DNA of 7,042 bases from Clostridia bacterium (GTDB lineage Bacteria > Bacillota_A > Clostridia > Oscillospirales > CAG-272), in assembly GCA_017457545.1 (NCBI GenBank), contig JAFTHF010000177.1, positions 1-7,042 of the forward strand. Direction: 5' to 3'. Position numbers and translations under genes: made by a program. The stretch's first letter is position 1; each line of letters opens with the position of its first letter. Positions 1-5,820 of the stretch are shown one piece after another. The notes under the pieces are model-generated. The model worked only from the letters and a program-made list of their open reading frames with translations. It made no database searches and was not told the DNA's origin.

Positions 1-2
1 TA

Positions 3-863
3 GCGGATTCATTTAAAACATTTGAGGATTTCCAGGATGTCACAGTTATTTACATCTCAAGACATCCTAATCTTGACCAGTATAAGTACATCATTACAGA
101 GAACCACTATTTCAAGGCAGTTCTTAACACACTCCTCATCTCCGGCTCTAATGCGTTTTTACAGACACTTTCCTGTGCGCTTATTGGATACGGTCTTGCT
201 AAGTTTAAGTTTAGAGGTAGAAATATTCTCTTTGGCTTGGTAATTCTCACTATGATGCTTCCTCAGCAGGCTATTCAGCTTCCTATGAGAAACTTCTTCT
301 GGTACTATGGCTCAACTAATCCCATCGGTATGCTTCTTAACGCTTTGGGCATTATTGATCAGGGCTTACTTAACTCATACATTCCTTTGTATATGCTTTC
401 AATTACAGGCTTCGCCTTCAGAAATGGCTTGTTTATCTTCTTGTTAAGACAGTTCTTCACAGGTGTTCCTGATGAGCTTGAGGAATCTGCTTATATGGAT
501 GGTTCAACAACCTTTAGAACCTTCTTCAGCATTATTATTCCTCTTGCAATTCCTATGCTTGTTACTGTATTTATCTTCTCATTCGCATGGTTGTGGACAG
601 ATGATTTCTACGTTAACACACTTTTCCAGACATCCTACTGGACATCAGGCGGACCACCACTTCTTAACAGTGCTAACTTTGTAGGCGTTGTTCCTGCATC
701 ACTTAACACATACTTAGGTAGCTCACCTACAGGTTGGGTAGCTTACACTAATGCGGTTGGTGGTACAAGTACAATACTTGTTGCTCTCCCCATCATTATT
801 GCCTTCGTATTCTTGCAGGGCAGAATCGTTCAGGGTATTGAGCGAAGCGGTATCGTTGGTTAA
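3..863 (+). CDS. Carbohydrate ABC transporter permease, MalG/LacG type (5' end cut off by window)
   Basis: Inner-membrane permease subunit of a binding-protein-dependent sugar importer. The reading frame is open from the first complete codon at position 3, so the gene begins before the window; the first in-frame ATG at 246 lies inside the protein and is not the start. 286 residues are visible, and about 40-50 N-terminal residues including the first membrane helix are probably missing (family inference). Seen: an 'NTLLISG' helix start near visible residue 48, several hydrophobic segments, and at visible residues 157-176 the EAA loop (DELEESAYMDG followed by FxxIIIPLAIP), which docks on the ATPase subunit. 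The C-terminal 'GRIVQGIERSGIVG' resembles the usual R-x-I-V-x-G-l-x-x-G-x-x-G ending of this family. Its partner permease and binding protein should lie upstream. The substrate cannot be deduced. Confidence 0.93.
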   Translation, partial: ADSFKTFEDFQDVTVIYISRHPNLDQYKYIITENHYFKAVLNTLLISGSNAFLQTLSCALIGYGLAKFKFRGRNILFGLVILTMMLPQQAIQLPMRNFFWYYGSTNPIGMLLNALGIIDQGLLNSYIPLYMLSITGFAFRNGLFIFLLRQFFTGVPDELEESAYMDGSTTFRTFFSIIIPLAIPMLVTVFIFSFAWLWTDDFYVNTLFQTSYWTSGGPPLLNSANFVGVVPASLNTYLGSSPTGWVAYTNAVGGTSTILVALPIIIAFVFLQGRIVQGIERSGIVG

Positions 864-876
864 TAAACCTAAATTT

Positions 877-906
877 AAAAGAGCTTGGATTTCCAAGCTC
901 TTTTTT
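877..906 (+). terminator. Intrinsic terminator after the permease gene
   Basis: AAAAGAGCTTGGA (877-889) pairs perfectly with TCCAAGCTCTTTT (892-904) around a TT centre, so in practice the top one or two pairs open to give a tetraloop or larger. A T-run (901-906, then more T-rich DNA) follows directly. It lies 13 bases past the permease stop and just before the metal-operon promoter, so it insulates that operon from sugar-transport read-through. Confidence 0.92.
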
Positions 907-917
907 ATTATTTTTTA

Positions 918-946
918 TTGACACGTGGCGTAGCTTGTGCTATAAT
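918..946 (+). promoter_or_regulatory. Sigma-A type promoter of the metal-efflux operon (consensus -35, extended -10)
   Basis: TTGACA at 918-923 and TATAAT at 941-946 are both exact consensus hexamers, separated by 17 bases. TG at 938-939 with one base before the -10 gives an extended -10 element. Transcription should start near 952-954, inside the inverted repeats described next. Such a strong core promoter fits a gene set held off by a repressor and switched on by metal. Confidence 0.9.
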
Positions 947-948
947 TT

Positions 949-974
949 AATTGAACAATTGAATAACCATTCAA
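949..974 (+). promoter_or_regulatory. Probable ArsR/SmtB-family operator
   Basis: TTGAAT-AACC-ATTCAA at 959-974 is a perfect palindrome and contains the TGAA-N6-TTCA pattern known from SmtB, CzrA and related operators. A second small palindrome, AATTG-AA-CAATT (949-960), overlaps its left edge and repeats the TTGAA half-site at 951-955. The block covers the predicted transcription start and lies between the -10 box and the ribosome site of the sensor gene, where a bound dimer would block initiation. The assignment rests on motif match and position; binding is inferred. Confidence 0.75.
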
Positions 975-989
975 ATAACGGAGAAGCTT

Positions 990-1331
990 ATGGCAGAAAA
1001 AGAGAATTTTGAAAATATGAATGTAATAGAATTTGTAAGAGGAAAGATAGCAGACGAGGAAACAATTTATGACCTTGCTGAGCTATTTAAGGTTTTTGGC
1101 GATACCACAAGAGCCAAGATTCTTTCCTGTCTTGAGGTACGTGATCTTTACGTTGGCGAAATCGCAGGAATTCTTAATATGAGCATTTCAGCCGTATCTC
1201 ATCAGCTACGTGTTTTAAGAAATGCTAAGCTTGTTAAGGGTGTCAAAGAAGGAAAAGAGGTAAAATATTCTCTTGACGATAACCATGTAATGATGATAAT
1301 AGAATGTGGAATGTCACATTTAAAGGAGTAA
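990..1331 (+). CDS. ArsR/SmtB-family metal-responsive repressor, alpha5 Zn-site type
   Basis: 113-residue winged-helix dimer that should repress its own operon and leave the DNA when it binds Zn(II) or a similar ion. The family core 'ELFKVFGDTTRAKIL' (31-45) leads into the helix-turn-helix, with recognition helix about 66-77 (SISAVSHQLRVL) and the wing about 80-95. The last helix carries D97, H99, H110 and E113, which matches exactly the i, i+2, i+13, i+16 spacing of the SmtB alpha5 zinc site (D104/H106/H117/E120, from memory). The alpha3 cysteine motif of CadC-type sensors (ELCVC) is replaced by DLYVG, so that site is absent. E113 is the last residue. The start ATG at 990 has GGAG (980-983) six bases upstream. 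First gene of the operon; a Zn sensor is most likely, while Co or Cd response is possible. Confidence 0.93.
   Translation: MAEKENFENMNVIEFVRGKIADEETIYDLAELFKVFGDTTRAKILSCLEVRDLYVGEIAGILNMSISAVSHQLRVLRNAKLVKGVKEGKEVKYSLDDNHVMMIIECGMSHLKE
1322..1328 (+). promoter_or_regulatory. Ribosome binding site of the HMA gene, inside the repressor gene end
   Basis: AAAGGAG lies within the last codons of the repressor gene and ends five bases before the ATG at 1334. It favours 1334 over the upstream in-frame ATG at 1304, which would add ten residues ahead of the first beta strand and lacks a good ribosome site. Confidence 0.8.
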
Positions 1332-1333
1332 AT

Positions 1334-1552
1334 ATGAAGAAAATCTACAGGCTTTTAAATCTTGAGTGTGCAAACTGTGCAGCTAAAATGGAAAGAGCAA
1401 TTAACAAAATTGACGGGGTAAACAACGCAACTGTCAGCTTTATGACCTCTAAGCTTACAATAGATGCAGAGGACAGTCGCTTTGACGAAATTATTGAGCA
1501 ATGTCAGAAAGCTATAAGAAAGTTTGAAAGGGATTGCACAATAGTAAAATGA
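1334..1552 (+). CDS. Free-standing heavy-metal-associated (HMA) domain protein
   Basis: 72-residue cytoplasmic metal-binding protein consisting of one HMA (ferredoxin-like beta-alpha-beta-beta-alpha-beta) domain. The metal site is C12-A-N-C15, preceded by 'LNLE', in the position of the usual GMxCxxC loop. The acidic residue just before the first Cys is like that of Zn/Cd ATPase domains (DCxxC) rather than copper chaperones (MTCxxC), which suggests a divalent soft metal. Predicted elements: strand 3-10, helix 13-26, strands about 32-44, helix 49-63, last strand 67-71. Two further cysteines (C57, C68) lie outside the loop. The gene begins 2 bases after the repressor stop and its TGA overlaps the ATPase start (ATGA). 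Its likely role is metal delivery to, or regulation of, the downstream pump, which lacks this domain. Confidence 0.9.
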   Translation: MKKIYRLLNLECANCAAKMERAINKIDGVNNATVSFMTSKLTIDAEDSRFDEIIEQCQKAIRKFERDCTIVK

Positions 1553-3453
1553 CAGCGTTTACTCTTTCAAAAAAAGAAAAAAGGGTTCTTGTAAGAATCA
1601 TAGTATCCCTTGTACTGTTTTTTGCTGTTTTAATTACGGATAAAACAGTCTGTTTAGCCGATATAAGTCCTATGGGCTTTTATCTTCCCTTTGTATTATA
1701 CTTAACTGTTTATATAATTATTGGATACGATATAGTAATAAAGGCAGTAAGAAATATTATAAATCTTAACCCCTTAGATGAAAATTTCCTTATGCTTGTT
1801 GCCACTGTTGGCGCCTTTACCTTGGCAATTATAAGGGGTGTAAAGGGAGAGAAGACAGAGGGATTTGATGAGGCGTGTGCCGTTTTATTGTTCTATCAGG
1901 TAGGAGAATTCTTCCAAAGATATGCAACAGGCAAGTCAAGAAGCTCCATTTCCTCTCTTATGGATATCCGTCCCGATTATGCCAACGTATTGCGTAATGG
2001 TGAAACTCAAGAGGTATTTCCCGAGGAAGTATCTATCGGAGAGGTTATAGTAATAAATCCGGGCGAAAAGATTCCTCTTGACGGTGTAATAATCAGAGGT
2101 AGCACATCTCTTGACACAAAGGCATTGACAGGCGAAACTATTCCTTATGACGCTTGTGAGGGTCAAGAGGTGCTTAGCGGTAGTATAAATCTTACATCTA
2201 TAATAGAGGTAATAGTGACTAAAGAATTTTATGATTCCACTGTATCAAAAATCCTTGAGCTTGTAGAAAACGCAGCTGATAAAAAATCAAGGGCAGAGGG
2301 ATTTATTACGCGATTTGCAGCCATATACACTCCTATTGTAGTGGGACTTGCTGTAGCCCTTGCAATAATCCCGGGTATTATTACAGGTTTTTGGAGTGTG
2401 TGGGTGTATAGGTCCCTTAATTTTCTTGTAGTATCCTGTCCCTGCGCCCTTGTTATTTCAATACCACTTACATTCTTTATGGGTATCGGAACTCTTTCAA
2501 AGAATTATATTCTTGTTAAGGGCTCGGTTTATCTTGAGGCCTTAAACAAAGCAGATACCTTTGTTTTTGACAAAACGGGTACAATTACAAAGGGAGAATT
2601 TGCAGTTGATAGAATAGTTCCCGAAAGTAAAAGAGATGAAATTCTTCGTTACGCAGCTATAGCCGAAAGAGGCTCATCTCACCCTATTGCCAAGGCTATT
2701 CTTAATGAAAGCATTAATGTTGATAATAGCTATAGCATAGAAAATAAAGCAGGCTACGGAGTTTTGGCGACTAAGGAAAATGATACAATTCTTTGCGGAA
2801 GCTACAGCCTTATGAAGCTTTATAATATAGAGTGTGAAGCTGACGCTTCAATTGATACCGTTATATATGTGGCGAAAAATAATCGGTACGTAGGCAAAAT
2901 TTACGTACGTGATAAGATAAAAGAAGAAAGTAAGGAATCAATAGACGATCTTAAAAATCTTGGCGCAAAAGCAGTTCTTCTGTCGGGTGATAAGAATGAA
3001 ATTGTCAAAAAAGTGGCAGAGAGTGTCGGTATTTCTGATTATCAGGGAGAGCTTTTGCCAAAGGATAAGGCGACTGAGATTGAAAATATTATAAAGAGCA
3101 AGAAAAATGGCGGTAAGGTGTGCTTTATAGGTGACGGAATAAACGATGCCCCGGTTTTAATGCAGGCAGATATAGGCATCTCTATGGGTGGAATCGGAAG
3201 CGATGCAGCCATTGAGGCATCGGATATTGTGCTTATGAAGGACGATTTATCCACACTCCCCCTGGCAAAACGTATCGCTAAGAGGACTGTTGCCATAGTA
3301 AAGGAAAACCTTATATTCGCTGTAGGTATCAAGGCGCTGATTTTAATTCTTTCAGCTATAGGTATAGCTAATATGTGGATGGCAGTATTTGGCGATGTGG
3401 GTGTAGCTATACTGTGTATTCTCAACGCATTAAGAGTCGGCAAAAGCAAATAA
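1549..3453 (+). CDS. cadA: P1B-2 type heavy-metal (Zn/Cd/Pb) efflux ATPase without an N-terminal metal-binding domain
   Basis: 634-residue membrane pump that exports divalent soft metals using ATP. Seen in order: hydrophobic N-terminal helices beginning about residue 12, actuator loop T194-G195-E196, ion-channel motif C297-P298-C299, phosphorylation site D341-K-T-G-T, nucleotide-binding H378-P379, hinge motif G528-D529-G530-I-N-D-A-P, and in the last two helices K595 and D616 (D-V-G). CPC together with the late Lys and Asp is the P1B-2 signature of ZntA/CadA (family knowledge); copper pumps would have N/Y and M/S motifs instead. No CxxC domain precedes the first helix; a separate HMA protein is encoded just upstream. 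ATG 1549 is chosen because it overlaps the preceding stop (ATGA). A TTG at 1534 would add five residues but sits directly against the only purine-rich stretch (1527-1533). Cd versus Zn preference cannot be read from sequence, so the symbol is by family. Confidence 0.95.
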   Translation: MTAFTLSKKEKRVLVRIIVSLVLFFAVLITDKTVCLADISPMGFYLPFVLYLTVYIIIGYDIVIKAVRNIINLNPLDENFLMLVATVGAFTLAIIRGVKGEKTEGFDEACAVLLFYQVGEFFQRYATGKSRSSISSLMDIRPDYANVLRNGETQEVFPEEVSIGEVIVINPGEKIPLDGVIIRGSTSLDTKALTGETIPYDACEGQEVLSGSINLTSIIEVIVTKEFYDSTVSKILELVENAADKKSRAEGFITRFAAIYTPIVVGLAVALAIIPGIITGFWSVWVYRSLNFLVVSCPCALVISIPLTFFMGIGTLSKNYILVKGSVYLEALNKADTFVFDKTGTITKGEFAVDRIVPESKRDEILRYAAIAERGSSHPIAKAILNESINVDNSYSIENKAGYGVLATKENDTILCGSYSLMKLYNIECEADASIDTVIYVAKNNRYVGKIYVRDKIKEESKESIDDLKNLGAKAVLLSGDKNEIVKKVAESVGISDYQGELLPKDKATEIENIIKSKKNGGKVCFIGDGINDAPVLMQADIGISMGGIGSDAAIEASDIVLMKDDLSTLPLAKRIAKRTVAIVKENLIFAVGIKALILILSAIGIANMWMAVFGDVGVAILCILNALRVGKSK

Positions 3454-3486
3454 AAAAGAGCAAGTATCACTTGCTCTTTTGTTTTT
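3454..3486. terminator. Bidirectional terminator between the convergent metal and hom-lysC-asd operons
   Basis: AAAAGAGCAAGT (3454-3465) pairs with ACTTGCTCTTTT (3469-3480) around a three-base loop, or five if the top pair opens. Going rightward it is followed by T4-G-T5 (3477-3486). Going leftward the complement of A3452-3457 gives a T6 tail. It begins immediately after the ATPase stop and ends 8 bases before the asd stop, so it can serve both operons. Confidence 0.92.
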
Positions 3487-3487
3487 A

Positions 3488-4489
3488 TTAATCAATAAGA
3501 GATTCTGCAATCTGTACAGCGTTTGTTGCAGCGCCCTTACGTACCTGGTCGCCACAGCACCAAAGTGTGATTGCGTTATCAAATACAAGGTCCTCACGTA
3601 CTCTGCCTACGAATACAAGATCCTGATCAGATGTTACAAGAGGCATAGGATATATCTTGTTTTCGCCATCGTCATAAAGCTTGCAGCCCTTTTCGTTAGC
3701 AATTGCATTCTTTACCTCATCTACTGTAAGCTTCTTTTCGGTAATAACAGTTACAGAAATAGAGTGAGAACGAACTACGGGAACACGTACGCATGTGCAT
3801 GTAACCTTAAGCTCTGGAAGGTGAAGAATCTTTCTGCCCTCATTCTGCATCTTCATTTCCTCTGTGGTGTATCCGTTTTCACCGAAGGAGCCGATATGAG
3901 GAATAAGGTTTGCGGCAATCTGATGCTGGAAAACCTCAGATTTGATTTCGCCACCGTTTACAATAGATTTCATCTGCTCCATAAGCTCAACAGGACCTGC
4001 AGCGCCTGCACCGCTTGTTGCCTGATATGTGGAGGCTACCATGCCCTTGATGCTTGAGAGCTTGTTAATTGCATTTACTGCTACAAGTGTAATAATTGTG
4101 GAGCAGTTGGGGTTAGAAATAATACCCTTATTCTTTCTTGCGTCCTCGGCATTGATTTCGGGAACTACAAGGGGAACATCGTCATTCATACGAAATGCGC
4201 TTGAGTTATCAATAAACACAGCGCCTGCCTTTACTATATGAGGAGCCATTTCCTTAGCAAGTGCATTTGATGCAGCACCAAGAACGAAATCAAGTCCCTC
4301 GTATGCGTCAGCTGATGCAAGCTGAACCTCATATTCCTTGCCACAGTAAGGAATCTTTTTACCAACGCTACGCGCGCTTGCAAGAAGTCTCAACTCACCC
4401 ATAGGGAAGCTTCTTTCTTCAAGCACCTTAAGCATTTCTCTACCTACGGCACCTGTAGCGCCGAGAATACCAACATTATATTTCTTCAT
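3488..4489 (-). CDS. asd: Aspartate-semialdehyde dehydrogenase
   Basis: 333-residue cytoplasmic enzyme that reduces L-aspartyl-4-phosphate with NADPH to aspartate-4-semialdehyde, the branch point between lysine/diaminopimelate and threonine/methionine synthesis. The nucleotide-binding loop G10-A-T-G-A-V-G16 opens the Rossmann fold. The catalytic cysteine is C129 in SNPNCST (125-131), with Q156 in YQATSGAGAAG (155-165), and the substrate-binding R and general-base His lie in the RVPVVRSHS stretch (235-243; H242). Length is normal for the family (about 330-370). A good AGGTGA ribosome site (4496-4502) lies six bases before the ATG. It is the last gene of the hom-lysC-asd operon, 19 bases after lysC, and is followed by the shared terminator. 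No key residue is missing. Confidence 0.97.
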   Translation of the reverse strand: MKKYNVGILGATGAVGREMLKVLEERSFPMGELRLLASARSVGKKIPYCGKEYEVQLASADAYEGLDFVLGAASNALAKEMAPHIVKAGAVFIDNSSAFRMNDDVPLVVPEINAEDARKNKGIISNPNCSTIITLVAVNAINKLSSIKGMVASTYQATSGAGAAGPVELMEQMKSIVNGGEIKSEVFQHQIAANLIPHIGSFGENGYTTEEMKMQNEGRKILHLPELKVTCTCVRVPVVRSHSISVTVITEKKLTVDEVKNAIANEKGCKLYDDGENKIYPMPLVTSDQDLVFVGRVREDLVFDNAITLWCCGDQVRKGAATNAVQIAESLID

Positions 4490-4495
4490 TTTAAA

Positions 4496-4502
4496 TCACC
4501 TC
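4496..4502 (-). promoter_or_regulatory. Ribosome binding site of asd
   Basis: GAGGTGA on the minus strand, six bases ahead of the asd ATG (4489), placed in the 19-base gap after the lysC stop. This spacer contains no promoter or terminator, so asd is read from the upstream transcript. Confidence 0.75.
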
Positions 4503-4508
4503 GTGGAA

Positions 4509-5819
4509 TTAGCTAAGATTATAAAGCACTTTAATTGCTTTTGTGTAATCGGTATCGTTTACACCGATAATAATATTGATTTCGTCAGCGCCCTGCTCAA
4601 TCATTCTGATATTAATATCGTTTTCGCCAAGAGCAGTGAAAATCTTACCCGCAATACCGATATTTTCAGCAAGCTTTCTGCCAACAATAGCAATAAGGCT
4701 AACCTCATTAACTATCTGTACGCTATCGGGCTGAAGCTTTTCGTTTATTTTTGTAATAAGTGAATGTAGGCAATTTTCAATTGCGCTTGATGCAACAACA
4801 ACGGAGAAGCTGTCAATGCTGCTGGGTACATGCTCAATGGAAACGCCGAGATTTTCAAAAATCTCAAGTGTTCTTCTGATGTAGCCAACCTCTTCATTCA
4901 TTCTGTTTTTTGCAATAGTAATAATAGAATAATTCTTCTTACCGGAAATACCTGTGATAAAGTGAGTTCTGTTATCATCGTCATCAAAGCTTTCCATAAT
5001 AAGAGTACCGGGCGCATTCATATCGTTAGTATTCTTAATATAAAGAGGAATATTCTTGCTTCTTACAGGGAATACTGTCTCCTCGTGAAGAACCTCGGCA
5101 CCCATGTAGGAAAGCTCACGAAGCTCACTGAAGGTTACCTTGTCAATAGGTCTGGGATTATCAACGATTCTGGGGTCAACAGTCATAATTCCGGACACGT
5201 CTGTCCAGTTTTCGTACATATCGGCATCAATAGCCGCTGCTGCAATAGCACCTGTAATATCGGAGCCACCACGGGAGAAGGTCTTTATGCTGCCGTCAGG
5301 ATTTACACCGTAGAAGCCGGGGATTACAATCTTTGAGTTGTTTTCTACAATGTTACGAAGATTTTCGTAGGACTTTTCAAAATCAACCTTGCCGTAATAG
5401 TTAAATGTAAGCCAATCAGCACTGTCAACAAACTTATAGCCAAGGTATTCAGCCATAAGACGTGCGTTAAGATATTCGCCTCTTGATACGATATAGTCAA
5501 CGCTGGTCTTCTTATTAAGATTAGCCTCAATATTTACAAGCTCGGTTTCAAGGTCCTGCTTAAGTCCACAGGAATAGTAGATTTCTCTGTATCTTTCCTT
5601 AATCTTTTCGTAAATATCATTGTAGGGCGCATTGTATTTAATATGTGCATGGAGAATATAAAGAAGGTCAGTAACCTTTGTATCTCCTGTGAAGCGCTTA
5701 CCGGGTGCAGAAACTACAACAATAGCTCTGGAGGGGTCGGCCTCAATAATCTTTTTTACCTTTGCAAAGGTTTCTCCTGATGCAAGGGAGGAACCGCCAA
5801 ACTTTAATACCTTAATCAT
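4509..5819 (-). CDS. lysC: Aspartokinase with C-terminal ACT regulatory region (B. subtilis ThrD/YclM-like)
   Basis: 436-residue enzyme that phosphorylates aspartate with ATP, the first and usually feedback-controlled step of the pathway. Seen: KFGGSS (6-11), VVVSAPGK (34-41), SRGE (112-115), SRGGSDITGA (182-191) and WTDVSGIMTVDPRIV (205-219) of the amino-acid kinase domain, then two ACT modules from about 300 to the end, including EHVPSSIDSFSV (329-340) and IRMIEQGADEINIIIGV (404-420). The motif set and length recall the Bacillus ThrD (YclM) aspartokinase rather than the two-product LysC of Bacillus (comparison from memory), so control by threonine and/or lysine is plausible. The start at 5819 is chosen because GAGGAG (5824-5829) precedes it and KFGGSS then falls at residue 6; an ATG at 5864 would add 15 unrelated residues inside hom. 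One base separates it from the hom stop. Confidence 0.96.
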   Translation of the reverse strand: MIKVLKFGGSSLASGETFAKVKKIIEADPSRAIVVVSAPGKRFTGDTKVTDLLYILHAHIKYNAPYNDIYEKIKERYREIYYSCGLKQDLETELVNIEANLNKKTSVDYIVSRGEYLNARLMAEYLGYKFVDSADWLTFNYYGKVDFEKSYENLRNIVENNSKIVIPGFYGVNPDGSIKTFSRGGSDITGAIAAAAIDADMYENWTDVSGIMTVDPRIVDNPRPIDKVTFSELRELSYMGAEVLHEETVFPVRSKNIPLYIKNTNDMNAPGTLIMESFDDDDNRTHFITGISGKKNYSIITIAKNRMNEEVGYIRRTLEIFENLGVSIEHVPSSIDSFSVVVASSAIENCLHSLITKINEKLQPDSVQIVNEVSLIAIVGRKLAENIGIAGKIFTALGENDINIRMIEQGADEINIIIGVNDTDYTKAIKVLYNLS

Positions 5820-5820
5820 C

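Noticed and set aside
22..684. Short open frames 22-243 and 463-684 on the + strand
   Set aside because: They overlap the permease in another frame, show no recognisable domain and have no ribosome site; the permease frame carries the EAA loop and membrane helices.
1936..2166. Minus-strand open frame within the ATPase gene
   Set aside because: It is antisense to the actuator domain of a clearly intact ATPase and its translation has no family features.
2887..2910. Repeated TACGTA palindromes
   Set aside because: They lie inside the ATPase coding frame in a conserved region with no promoter nearby; codon choice explains them.
3042..3470. 142-residue minus-strand open frame
   Set aside because: Its apparent hydrophobicity is a by-product of the antisense of the ATPase C-terminal part, and it runs through the terminator hairpin.
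3479..5336. Plus-strand open frames opposite asd and lysC (3479-4057, 4029-4241, 4503-4763, 4830-5336)
   Set aside because: All are antisense to genes with complete catalytic motifs and have no ribosome sites or recognisable domains.
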